Assembly (NCBI GenBank): GCA_020064725.1 | Contig: JAGTWJ010000001.1 | Location: 1,736,001 to 1,800,000, forward strand | DNA: 64,000 nt | Source of the DNA: Drechslerella dactyloides | Lineage: Eukaryota > Ascomycota > Orbiliomycetes > Orbiliales > Orbiliaceae | Reading direction: 5' to 3' | Part shown: piece after piece, positions 24,402-35,992 of the stretch | Layout: each line of letters opens with the position of its first letter | Numbering within the stretch: the first letter of the stretch is position 1 | Made by a program: the position numbers and the translations under genes | Notes under the pieces: model-generated | Database searches by the model: none | Seen by the model: only the letters and a program-made list of their open reading frames with translations | Told to the model about the DNA's origin: nothing

Positions 24402-27400
24402 ATGGCTCGGCGTAAGTTCGCCCGTTCGCTTGCCTGCAGATGCACCTTTGCAATGTCATTATCCCATCGAACACACAGCTAACGGCTCTTCGCATTGCGT
24501 CCCTGCAGCATCAAGAAAAAGCACTTCAGCTACGCCATCTCTGCGTGGTAGGCCCGCGAGACAAACCTCAACTCCTCAGACGAGGTCGCGGGCCGTTTCT
24601 GCCGTTGCAAAACCGTCTGCAGTTGCAAAGCCGCCTGCAAAGCCGCCTGCCAGACGCGGGAGACCACCCGCTCGAACGTCCAAAGCTTCCAAGAAGGTCG
24701 AGCCGTCCGATGACGAACCATCCGAAGATGAAGAGGAAGATCAGCCGGCCGAAGACTCTGAATACGCCTCGGATGAGCCTTCGGAATCGGGCTCCAAGAC
24801 TCCGGTTCACGCCCCGAAGAAGCGTCGAACCGGCATGAACTCCAACGTCGCCGTCGTCATCGACAACAAACGTACCACGCGTCTGTCCCATAGTGCCGCC
24901 GCTAATTCCTCGTCAGCTTCGACGGCAAGTAACACGAGTTTCACGTCTCGTACCTTTGAAGATTCCCCGATAGCTGAAACCCCTGCCACATCCTTGTCCG
25001 CGAATAGTACTCGTTCTTCAAGCCATGTTGCGTCGCGCAAAGTGTTGAACAATGTTGAATGGTCCAACGACGATGAGTTCGACTTTTCAGCGGCGATCAA
25101 AGGAAAAGGGACGTTGAAAGCATTGTCGGGCAAAGGAAAAGTGGTTTTCAGAGCGGCGACGTCCTCGACGCCTCGGCGTGCTGGACTTAGGGCGTCCACC
25201 GTCTCCAATTCGGCGTCGACGTCGCGCGTTTATACGATCAGCTCTGATGATGATGAGGACGATGGCGATTTCGGTGGCCAGGGCGCTGTCGGGAGTGATT
25301 CTGAACTTAGTGCTTTCTCACTCCCATCTATCGATTCTGATTTTGGGTTTGAAGACGAAGATGATAACGAGGAGGAGGACGACGACGAGAACATAACAGG
25401 AAACACCGCCACATTTGGCAACAGTGCGGTCTCGGCCACAGCTGCCCTAGCCACCCTGCCTGATATCTACACCGCCAACAGCAGCAGCATCGCTGACCTC
25501 AATACGGTAAATGGACCGTCTGGCAGGCGCAGGCGCCAGCCAAAAATGACCAGGGTTTGTTCTCCATCCTTCCCGCACCTATCTCGTTCATTCACCATCT
25601 CTCTTCTCTAATCAAACATCATCCCATCATCAACCTCTCCCCTTCCCTTCTTTGCTCATCCTCCTTGCAACCCATCCTTGACGTCTTTGCTATCTACCTC
25701 TTCTTTGATAACCCTCATCATGGACAGTGATACTGACCAACCCGATACTCCTGAACAGGCGGACCGTGAGCGCAATGAACTTTACCGCAATCATCCATAC
25801 CTTGAGACTGTCTGGAAGGAGCTTGCAGAAACTCCCCAAATTCCAGTTGAGAAGGCAACGCAGCCAGAAGGCCTCAACCTGACTATGCTTCCATTCCAGC
25901 TGGAGGGTCTCAACTGGCTGAAGAAGCAAGAGCGAACCAAATTCAACGGCGGTATCCTAGCCGATGAAATGGGCATGGGCAAAACTATCCAGACGATCGC
26001 TTTGATGATGGAGAAACCGCGACCCACAAAGCCAACTCTCGTCATTGCTCCGGCTGTCGCTCTCATCCAATGGAGAAATGAAATCGAAAAGCACACCAAC
26101 AGCGCTCTCAAGACCCTGATATTCCACGGCCAAAATAAGCAGAATGAAGTCGCCTCTCTCAAGCAACATGATGTCGTCTTGACGACCTGTAAGTCACTCC
26201 ACATACATTTGTCGGTCGGCTCCAATTCGCTGAACGGGTTATAGATGGCACTATCGAAGCCATCTGGCGTAAACAAACCAAAGGATTGAACCGCAAGGCT
26301 GGACTCTTCAAAGAACCCAGTGCTCTTCATAAGCTTGACTGGCACCGCGTCGTTCTCGACGAAGCCCACAACATCAAGGTATGAAAAAAGGCCATCAGCG
26401 ATCTCATATAATTCGCGAGATTAACCAGGCTGCAATATCTAGGATCGCTCCTGCGGAACCTCCAGGGCTGTTTTCGCCCTCAAGACGAAGTACAAGCTCT
26501 GCTTGTCAGGAACCCCTCTCCAAAACCGCATCGGAGAACTGTTCTCTCTCCTTCGTTTCTTAGGATGCGATCCGTTCTCTCTGTACTTCTGCCGCAAGTG
26601 CCCTTGCAAGAGCGAGCACTGGAAGTTCACCAACTACCGCACTTGTGATGATTGTGGACACCGCCCCATGGACCATAGTAAGCATACCTACCATCTTAGA
26701 TACGAACATCACTAACGCTGGGGATAGTCTGCTTCTTCAACTACGATCTTCTAAAGCCGATCCAGAACCTTGGATACGCTGGCAAGGGCAAAGAGGCGTT
26801 CCAGAAGCTTCAATCTCTTCTCAGCCTCATCATGCTTCGTCGCACCAAGGTCCAACGCGCTGACGACTTGGGCCTTCCACCACGCATCGTCAAGGTTCGC
26901 CGAGACTATTTCAATGAAGAGGAGCTCGACTTGTACGAGAGTATCTACAGCGACAGCAAGCGCAAGTTCAATACCTACGTAGCTCAGGGTGTCGTCTTGG
27001 TAAGCCTCATTCCCATATCACAATCTCACCAGCCATATCGCTAACGCCCATATTCAGAACAACTATGCCAACATCTTCAGTCTTATCACGCGGATGCGTC
27101 AGATCGCCGACCATCCAGACTTGGTCCTCAAGCGCCATGCTGAGGAAGGAAACAACAGCCTTGTCTGCTGCATCTGCGACGAGGAAGCCGAAGAGGCCAT
27201 CAAATCGAAGTGCCGCCACACGTTCTGTCGCCTCTGCGTCCAGAAGTATATCGATACCTACGCCGGCGCCGGCAGCCCGGACTGCCCCCACTGCCACATC
27301 ACCCTGTCGATCGATCTGACCCAGCCAGCCCTCGAGGCGGACTACGAACTCGTCAAGAGAGGCTCGATCATCAATCGCATCGACATGACGAACTGGCGCA

Positions 27401-27997
27401 GCTCAACCAAGATCGAGGCTCTCGTCGAAGAACTCGCCAAAGGTCGCAGCAAGTCGTGCACTATCAAGAGCATCGTCTTCAGCCAGTTCACCAGTATGTT
27501 GCAACTTGTGGAGTGGCGTCTTCGCCGTGCGGGGTTCCAGACTGTCATGTTGGAAGGTTCGATGAGTCCGTCCCAACGCGATGCATCTATCAAATATTTC
27601 ATGGAGAACGTTGAGGTCGAAGTCTTCCTTGTGTCTCTGAAGGCTGGCGGTGTCGCGCTCAATCTTGTCGAGGCGAGCCAGGTCTTCATCATGGATCCCT
27701 GGTGGAATCCCTCTGTCGAATGGCAGAGCGGCGACCGCATCCACCGCATTGGCCAGACGCGTCCGTGCAGAATCACGCGTATGGTGATTGAAGACTCGAT
27801 TGAGAGTCGTATCATCGAGTTGCAGGAGAAGAAGGCGAACATGATCAATGTAAGAGATTATACCCATCCTATCGTACGATACTATTTCCGGACTGTCGCT
27901 AACTTTTCTATTTTCTGTGCAGGCCACAATTGGTGCAGATGAGGGCGCCATGGATAAGCTGACGCCAGCTGATATGCAATTTTTGTTTAACAACTAG
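24402..27997 (+). CDS. rad16: Rad16, SNF2-family ATPase with RING finger (global-genome NER)
   Basis: DNA translocase and E3 ligase partner of Rad7 in damage recognition on silent DNA. Eight exons (24402-24411, 24509-25554, 25759-26188, 26245-26378, 26443-26677, 26728-26999, 27058-27849, 27923-27997) give 997 aa. The N-terminal 350 residues are disordered, with Lys/Pro-rich and acidic runs. Then come Walker A DEMGMGKT (about 420), VVLDEAHNIK (about 535), LSGTPLQNRIGEL, a RING finger between the helicase lobes (CCICDE ... CRHTFCRLC ... CPHC, about 745-790), and helicase lobe 2 with FSQFTSML and DRIHRIGQ. The RING inserted between the lobes is diagnostic of Rad16/Rad5; there is no HIRAN domain, so Rad16 is preferred. 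The first exon is only 10 nt. The second intron (204 bp) joins in phase 0 and is the least certain junction. Confidence 0.93.
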
Positions 27998-29054
27998 TAG
28001 TTGCCTCTTCGCGGTGTCTCTGCAATTTTTCTATAATGCAGCTGATCATCGTTATTGAGAGAGGATGTTTACGACCCACTGTGGGATATTATCGATGCCT
28101 ACTTGCTAAAACCGAGCATTTCTGATAATTATTTTCATATGTTGCCCCCTTCCGCCCAGTCCTCCCTCTTTCTCACAGATATCGATCAAATCCTATCCTT
28201 GATCTTTCGCAATTCTCTGCATAGCTTCCCCTTCTCTGTCGCCTCTACCTCCATCTCTTGAACTCTTTCTCCTTACTCGACTTTACGCATTTGTAATTCC
28301 ACGGCTGGAGCGGACGGCACTCCTTTTTTCTCTCTTTCTTTTCTTTCCTTTTCTAAGAAATTGATGGTTAGGACTGTCGAGCATTGTGCTACATCGATTT
28401 GTCCTATTCGCAATCCTATTCTCTTCGTGTATATCTTTACAAAAGCATGGAAGAGACGGGATGGAAACGAAAATTTGTATAGACAATGAAGAAAATTTGA
28501 AAATTTAAATATCTCGCATCTGTAAGCGGATTATACCGCGTAATTAGGTATTCTAACGGGTCTGAATTTCATCGGAAAATAGCTATTTGATTTCACCAGT
28601 CGATATATATCGGTGACTGTCCAAGCGCATGTGCTCACATCGTACACTGCATCATTCCAGTTCCATGACTTTGGTAATAATCATTAATAGTTTTAGAGAT
28701 CGCTATATTAACATAGATTATCGATCTGAAAAGGCTTATTACAAATTCGAAGAGAATGGTAGAGAGTATGGGGTAGGTGCTATCAAAGAACGCTTCGTAA
28801 ATGTGAAAATATGTAGCAAGATACAGTGAGAAAAAGTGCATAAATTCAGCAATATGCATGATATCTAATAAGAAGCAATGCGGTGCTGAATTAATTCAAA
28901 GCTCAAATAGAAATAGCATGCGACTCGAAATTAATAAGGCCGGAAAGTAGCCAAAGCATTCAAACGTGGAGACATCAAAAAACAGATTGGTACGCCTAAA
29001 TGCACGACATCAATTACCCCAATACTCCCCGGCCGACTTTCCCCGGCTATATTT
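27998..29054. other. Convergent spacer, rad16 to PhoD-like gene
   Basis: About 1.06 kb between two genes that end towards each other. It becomes AT-rich past about 28,440. Short frames on both strands overlap and lack support. It should contain both 3' untranslated regions and terminators. Confidence 0.6.
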
Positions 29055-32000
29055 TTAATACCCATACTCGCACCGCGGGATGACGATCGGCCCGTACTTG
29101 CTCGTCGTCGAATACACGCCATCCCCCTGCACGATGAAGTCCACCGCCAAGCTCAGCGGCGGGACGAACTTCTCCGGCAGAGCGCCCTGCATGTACTCGA
29201 CCTGCTGGTTAGCTTCGTACGCGGCAAAGATGGCGAAATTGCGGCGCGCCATGAGCTTCTTTTCCGCGCGCGGCGTGCCGTTGATATCTGTTGCGAAGAG
29301 CTCGATCATGTCTTCTTTTGTGTCCGAGGGGGCGTTCGTGCTGCGCATGCCGTTCTGCGGGATGAAGAGCTGCTTGTTGTTGTTAAGGAGCTTCATCATC
29401 ATGTTGGACGGCGGGCCGTTGACGATTGCGGAGGATACTATTTGGTACATCGTTTTGTGATCGCCGGGTTTCGAGGGGTCGTGGACGAGACCTGCGCCGC
29501 AGCATTGGACATCTACAAAGTGGTGACTTGTTAGCTGGAGATCTTGTGCTGGGTATCGTGGGGTAGAGTGGTACGTACCACCGCTGAGGAATGTGAAGCG
29601 GATGCCGCGGGCATGGGCGATTCCTTGCAGCGTCCGGATGAGATAGGTCCTCTCGAGGTCCTAGAAAGTATTTATGAGCGTAGGTTCTATGATAGTTGGT
29701 GGTTGTTGCACTGGCTTACCTTCGACTGGTGCGTCCAGTGGTCCCGCAGGTCGTCCAGCAGGTCGACCTCGCCAAATATGGAGACGACATTGCTCAGCAT
29801 ACCCGTCTTGCCCACCGCTTTCTTAACGCTATTGAAACCCTCGCCAACAAGGCCCTTCGCGCCGACAATGCCGGCGACGCCACCCGCAACTTTACCCGTC
29901 ATATTGAACAGGCCGTTCACCGCCTTCTTACCCGTCTGCATGGTGTTCGCAACGGACTCCGCCATATCCATCCGCGGGAAGATTATCGGCACGGACAACA
30001 TCAGCAGGACGTGCTGTACTGACGACGGCAGGGTAGCTATCCTGGGGAAGAGGCCCTGATACGTAGGTCCCGCCATGACCTGGTGTGGGTTCCTCTCCGA
30101 TCGGGTGTCCGGTCCGACGATGGCAAGCCCGGGGCCGAGATACTTGATGAAATGCCATCCGGTACCCGTTACTGAGAAGAGGTCTCGGTCGTCGGGAACG
30201 GCACGCAGAATGCTTAATGTTGTATGATGTTGGAATAGGAGATACCAATCGAGTGCTATCCGGCCAATGTTCTTGAACATGTTGGAGAACTGCATATACT
30301 CGGGATAGGAGCCGAATCCGTCAAAGCTGATATCAAAGATTAGCTACACTGATACGCCAATGTCGTTGCAAATGGCTGATCTTACATGTCATGGGAGTCG
30401 ATTTGGCAGATATGCGGGATCTGCGCCCAAGCCTCACGGATGTGCGGCTGGTCGAAAGTCGAGGTATAGTAGTGGAAGTACGCATGCTGCACATCTTCCT
30501 CGTGTCGTGCCGTCCACGCTGCATCCTTCCGGATCTCCTTACCCTTGATGTCCAACCAATCCTACAAACACCGTCAGCCACGCACAACTTGATAAATATT
30601 GATGAGATGAATGACCAACACACCTTGAGCAGCGGAATCTCTTTCCACATCCGATCCGCATACACCTGGTTACCAGTGCCAATCTGGCAGTGGAACCCGC
30701 CAACTTCAATGTGTTTCTGCATCACATCCTTCCACATGTAGCCCGTTCCGCCAAGCTTCGACCGCTCCTGCTGCGGGACACTCGGCGAGAAATCGTTGCA
30801 GCTATGTGCAATGAACCGCCAGCTCCGGTCGTGCTTCGCCGCCACCAGGAATTCATACCTGGTGCATCCGATAGCCGAGGTGACAGCATAAGTCCACTTA
30901 GACGGAGCATCCCCCATCCGGATATCAATATCGTACCGGTAGAACGTCCAGTTCTTGTGCGCAAAGATCGGATGACCCTCCAGCTGCCGCGGGTTCGGCG
31001 ACAGATCAATGGTCTGGTGCAGGTGGATCGTCGGCGGATCGACGGCTGTCACGAGCAGGATGGAGCCCAGCCAGATACCTTGTTCTAGGTCCATATTCGT
31101 GTACCGCAGATGCGGGCCAAAATAGACGCCATTGCTCGGCGCGACCTTGAACATCGACACGCCAGGAATGTTGATTGGCACCTGCGCGGGCGTCGCAGGC
31201 GGAAGCTGCATCTGCATTCCAAAGGTCGACGGCGCAGGACTCATCATTGCTTCTGAGAAGAGGCCCGGCGACATGACACCTGGTGACATTGGCCCAAAAC
31301 CAGGCGACACCGGACCTCCGCTCATCAAGCTGATACCAGTCTCCGGAGCCGGAAACTCCCATTGCGTCCGCTGGGTCGGGATGTGGATGTAGTAGTATTG
31401 ACCAGACGCTTGGTCCAAGTGGCTCATCCAGCCATCTGGAAGTGGGGGTGGAGAAGCCGGACCGGGGTCCATGTAATGCTTTGTGTCGGGCAACGTGACA
31501 TACTGGGTCGTGATAGTCTCTGATTTCTGATCCTGAAGCTGATAGCCCTGTTGCGGTTGCTGCGAGGGACCGGCTTGCATAGCCGCAACTGGCTGCTGCT
31601 GCTGCTGAATGCCACCATTTGGAATCTGCTGTGCGTACACCTGCTGAGGTGTCATATTAGGCTGCTGTAGCTGCACCCCTTGTGGTTGTGGGGTCATGGA
31701 CTGCTGCGGTGCCTGGGGCTGCTGGACAGAGACTGGCGACGCCTGCACCGGTGCTGGCTGAACTGCCGCCGTCTCCGTAACTCCGCCTGTCGGTTTTTCG
31801 GTGGGATATGAGTTACTCGCAGGTGCTTGTCCGGACGCAGCCAAGCTGTCGTATGCAGGAGGCGCATCGTCGCCAACATTGAGCTTTGCAAACTCGGCTT
31901 CCAGCTGGTCTCGACGCCCATTAGACATGCCATTAGGTGCTTGTGGGGGTTGCTGCAGTCCTCGGTGCTGCGGTTGCGATTGTAGTTGCGGCTGCGGTGA

Positions 32001-32939
32001 GGGTTGCTGCTGATGCTGCTGATGCTGCTGAGGTTCCTGTCTCTTCGCCCCTTGATATGACGTCAGAGGGCCATGATTATACGCCCCACTGGATTCTGTC
32101 GGTGTCCACGGTCGATTCGGCGGCGTCTCACGCACTGGGGTCGCATCGTCATCATCCTCGTCGTTGTTCCCTTGGCTTCCAAAGATCTGGGAAGCTCGGG
32201 AGGAACCCTTCCGTGAGCTAGAAGCTTGGCTCAAGCTCGGCGATGTTGGGTCAAGCAAGATCGGGATAGCGCCTGAGTTTGTAGACGCCTGCGAAGTTGA
32301 ATAATGCAGCGCCGGTGCAGCTCTATCGGGTGCAGGATTCGGTCTGCCGCCTGGCCGCGTCGAGTATGAAAACACTTCACTCGGCTCCATCTCTGGTGTC
32401 TCGGGGGGCGCGGGCGACCCTCTTCTCGCGGTAACCGTGATGTTGGAAGCAGTGGAGAATGACCGGTCCAGCGCCGCTTGCGGCGGCCAGTACTGCTGGT
32501 GATACTCCGGGTAGGGGTTCATAGCTGACTCTGGCGTGCCTGCGCTGGAAGCCGGCGAGATCGGCTTATCCAGTCTACCAGCGGGAGCAGCCTGCAGCTT
32601 AGGCGCACGGCTACCTCGGAAAGCCGGCGGGGCGGGCAGACTGCCCTTCGGCGGGCCGGCCTGCAATGCAGCAGGGGGGGATGCCGAACCCGTACGTAGC
32701 GGAACACGATTGTCCAGCTGTTCCCGTTCCGCAGCAGGTCTGTCGGGATATGGCAGTTGGCTCTCCATCGGCTGCGTCTGGGTTCGTCTCATGCGAGGCA
32801 GCGGTGGTTCTTGCCGTAGGGTGCGCTCCTGGGCAGCCAAATTGGCGCCGTCGACGGAATCCCGCCGCGGCGGCCGATTCATCCTGATGGGTACATTTTC
32901 GGTGTCAATGAAGAGTTCGTCTCCGCGACGGCCGGCCAT
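29055..32939 (-). CDS. WW-domain protein with PhoD-like metallophosphatase domain
   Basis: Five exons (32939-30624, 30561-30386, 30326-29720, 29660-29579, 29512-29055) join in frame to 1212 aa. The N-terminal half is disordered: Pro/Ser/Arg-rich, then Gln/Pro-rich (QQHQQHQQQ, IQQQQQ). A WW domain follows at about 500-530 (LPDGW ... YYYIH ... TQWEFP), which usually binds proline-rich ligands. The C-terminal 600 residues resemble the fungal PhoD-related phosphatase family: SMFKVAPSNGVYFGPHL, TRYEFLVAAKHDRSW, HICQIDSHDIFDGFGSYPE with acidic and His residues expected to bind metal, and FTFLSGDVQCCGAGL. The substrate is unknown; PhoD enzymes are phosphodiesterases or phosphatases. No signal peptide or clear membrane anchor is seen, so a cytosolic or membrane-associated place is likely. 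The four introns are 59-66 bp. Confidence 0.82.
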
Positions 32940-34327
32940 GGTGGAGACGGTCGAATTGGAAGCTCGCTAGGCACGTAAGCTCACGGTTGCGTCTGTGGAA
33001 GATGCCGGTATGCGGTTGCCGATTGTATGTACGGGGTGTGTCGATTTGAAAGGGATCCGGTAAACAGAGAGCCCGCGACTAAATAAATATATACGGTAAT
33101 GGACAGTTCGAGATCCTAGAATTGCGAAGGGGATAAGATTGCACTTGTTAGCTCGCGGTGGCCATGACAGCGTAAGTCTGCGGGATGGAGGGGCGAGTTC
33201 CTTGGCTGGGTGTTTGCTGGGCGCACTTACCTTCGGAGATACAACTATCCTGGCCAACAGGCTGTTGCTTCCCTCGCGAGAGAGTCGACTGGGACGGAAT
33301 CGAAGGGCAAAAAGTATGTACGAAGTGAAATATTACAGAGAAGAAGAGCGCTGGCGATAGGAGAGCGCGAGGAAGAGCTGACGACGAGTTTTAGAACAGG
33401 AAAAATCCGCTGGATGAATAGGGTCATCATTCAGGTCGAGACAGTTACATATGCGACCTGCTCCAAGCAGAGCAGCCGGGCTGGTGCACTTGATTGGCTG
33501 CCCGTGACAAAGCCGCCAGAGGAGATATGTTCCTGACTCCCGTTCGTGCATGGGCCGGTCCCACCCCGGTCGTGGAGCTGGTGATAATAAGAACAGCTCG
33601 CGGCCGAGCTTTTGTGCAGATTTGAGATCACGGCGGGCGCCGGCCAATCCTGGCGCAAGCCACGCTCATAGCCTGGAGCCCGCTATGATGCGATACCGCA
33701 TGCAGTCATGTTTTCTGCACCGAACCATGTAACGAGCCCCGTCAAACCTCAGTTCGACCTGCGGAACCTTCCCCGCCACTGCGACGCCGTTGCGGTCGAT
33801 TGCTCGAGGATCTCGAAAGGGGATGTCCAATCTGCGAACACTTTGCCTCTCTCCTCTCAAGCCCGTCGACACGCTCGCTCAAGACACGTCAGCTCGACGG
33901 TAGGCAAATAACCTGGTCCGTCCAATTCGCCTTGCCTGGAGAGGTCAAGACTTTGGCTTCTCATTGGCGCCGGCCGTGGGCGCTTAAAATCGTTCGCGGT
34001 TTTGGCCCATGCCCAGCGGAAAAAAGCAAAGCGCCAACACCACACGCAACATCCCGGAACTCTGTGGTCGAAAATAGCACTTGAGCCCCGAGCTTCTGGA
34101 ACAGGGGGGGGACGGCACGGCAGAGAGGTCGATATATATGACGCTACCTTGAAGTCCTTCCGGCGCTGGCGACAAGCAGACCAGTAGAGACAATGGAATT
34201 CACAGGAAAAGTTTTTTTTTGGTATTTGACAAATAGAATCCGCCTAAATTAGGCTGGATACATGACGGTTGGAGCGCAAAAGACAATGTTGACGGCGGCA
34301 TCGCCATCGCAAGTTCCACTGTCAAGA
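32940..34327. promoter_or_regulatory. PhoD-like gene promoter and Arc40 3' region
   Basis: About 1.4 kb; the PhoD-like gene reads away to the left and Arc40 ends at the right edge. Several CCAAT or ATTGG pentamers are seen near 33485, 33636, 33918 and 33964. Open frames on both strands are short, GC-rich and unsupported. A run of ten T lies near 34213, close to the Arc40 end. Confidence 0.45.
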
Positions 34328-35652
34328 TCAGTGGGTAAAGGTGGGCCGGGCGCTTCCGATAGGGAAAATGACGATGCGGCCATCGATACCGCTCGAGCTT
34401 ATCTTCTTGATGCCCCCCTGCGCAGCATCGCCCTCGTGGGGGCGGATGGCCGTGATAGTATTCTGATGGATCGTCTTGAGCTGGATATCATCTGCAGACG
34501 CAGAACTGACAGTCTTTCCCTTCAAGTCCATCTGCTTAAACAGATCGCGGGCCGTCGATTCTCGTGCAATAGACGAGGATCGCGACTTCGACGAATCAAG
34601 CGCGCCCACAGAGCTCCAACCCTGGGAGATAGAGCCGCGGAAGCGGAACGGCTCACAATCATGGCCTATTGTTTGCCTCGCATGATGCAGATGGCGGCAT
34701 AAATCCATTAGCTATTGGTCTGAAAGCATCCCACGCGGTTTTTCTAGAACCTGGGAGAATGTTCTAGCTACTAGCATGCATGACTTACCCGCCGCAACGA
34801 TTTCCTCTTCGGTAATCCATGTCAGGGTAGTAAAAGGCAGCTGAGAGGTGCTGACAGTCACGACTGCCTGCGGTGGCTGCTCCGGGGCAGACGGATAGAC
34901 AATTGTAACGCTGCTATCGTGAGCAGTAAAGGCGAGTGCATTGCCACTAGGACTGAAAGCAACGTCATGGACCCATCCGCCGCTGTTGTTCAAGAACTCG
35001 CCGCAAACAGTGTTGAACGGGAGACGCTCCCCCCACGGGGTTGGCTCGGGCCGTTGGTCCACGCCCTTGATGAAGGCAGAGAAGACTCGTGCGTGCGCGT
35101 CCGCTGAACCAGCGGCGAGCAGGACCGAGTTCGGGTGCCAGTCGATGGAGAGGATGGTCGACCTTATCGGTTTTTTGAGGTGCTTAGACACCCACCAGTC
35201 GTTCTCCTCTTCAAAGTAGCAGACGGCAATGACGCGGGCGCCGGAGCCGACGGCAAACTTGGTCTCGGAAGGGGACCAACGGACGAATGTCGCCGCGCGG
35301 TTGATTCGCAGGAGGACGAGGGTTGGACGCCAGCCGGTTGGAGATGGTTCCCACACGAGGGCGTTTCGGTCTGTCGAAAAAGCACGGTTAATACACCTCG
35401 TACAACTGTAGAGAGTTCTGTATGACAAGTACCTTGGGAGCAGGTTACAATCTTCCCACTGTTGGGGGCGATGTCAACACTCGTGACCACCTTATCATGG
35501 CCCTTGAGCTCGTCCTTGAGCGTGTATCCGTGGCCTTGCTTTTCGTACAGTTCAACGGCATTGTCGCGGGTGACTGCAAGGACGGACCGGTCTGCGGAGA
35601 AGGAGTGGTCCAGAATCGGCTGGTGAAAGAGCAAGTTGACCTCGGGATTCAT
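34328..35652 (-). CDS. arc40: Arp2/3 complex subunit 1 (Arc40/ARPC1), WD40 protein
   Basis: WD40 subunit of the seven-protein Arp2/3 complex that nucleates branched actin at endocytic patches. Exons 35652-35433, 35370-34789 and 34665-34328 give 379 aa, the usual family length. The N-terminus (NLLFHQPILDHSFSADRS) is characteristic. WD-type repeats are visible as LKGHDKVVTSVDIAPNSGKI, ATFVRWSPSETKFAVGSG, ILSIDWHPNSVLLAAGSAD, VHDVAFSPSGNALAFTAHD and, in exon 3, LKTIHQNTITAIRP ... SSSGIDGRIVIF. The insert DLFKQMDLKGK before the last repeat is the conserved amphipathic segment of ARPC1 that contacts Arp2/3 and WASP. The second intron (34666-34788) is 123 bp; without it the protein would lack its last repeat. 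It is divergent from sad1. Confidence 0.94.
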
Positions 35653-35992
35653 GGTGGATGGTTGGTATCAGTCTGCCCGGAGCTGGGATATACGCACGAT
35701 AGGAGACTCTCAACTAATCGTGCGATTGTCGTCGTCAGATAGTGTGCGATGGGATGATGGTGGAAGCAATGGGGGTACGAGTGGAGAGCTTGACGAGCTT
35801 ATCCGCAGTTGCATTGTGCGCATACGCAACATCCGCTGTCCCGCACTTTGCTTTTTCGACCCTGTCCTCCAAACCTCAACACCAGTCACAACATCACCAG
35901 CCAAACATCTCCAACCTCCATCGGCTTCAAGGTGCGCGCGCCTTCAACCTATCCCCTCCGCGATCCTCCACGCTGACGAACCGATACCCAAG
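35653..35992. promoter_or_regulatory. Divergent promoter between arc40 and sad1
   Basis: Only 340 bp separate the two start codons, so the genes share a short bidirectional promoter. The sad1 reading frame stays open through this whole region and into the first codons of arc40 on the other strand, but the ATG at 35993 has the better context (CCAAGATG) and starts the conserved protein. No specific factor site was recognised. Confidence 0.6.

Noticed and set aside
25678..25758. Alternative downstream start for rad16 inside intron 2
   Set aside because: A Met-containing frame is open across the acceptor, but a start here would remove the whole N-terminal region, and the phase-0 intron explains the sequence better.
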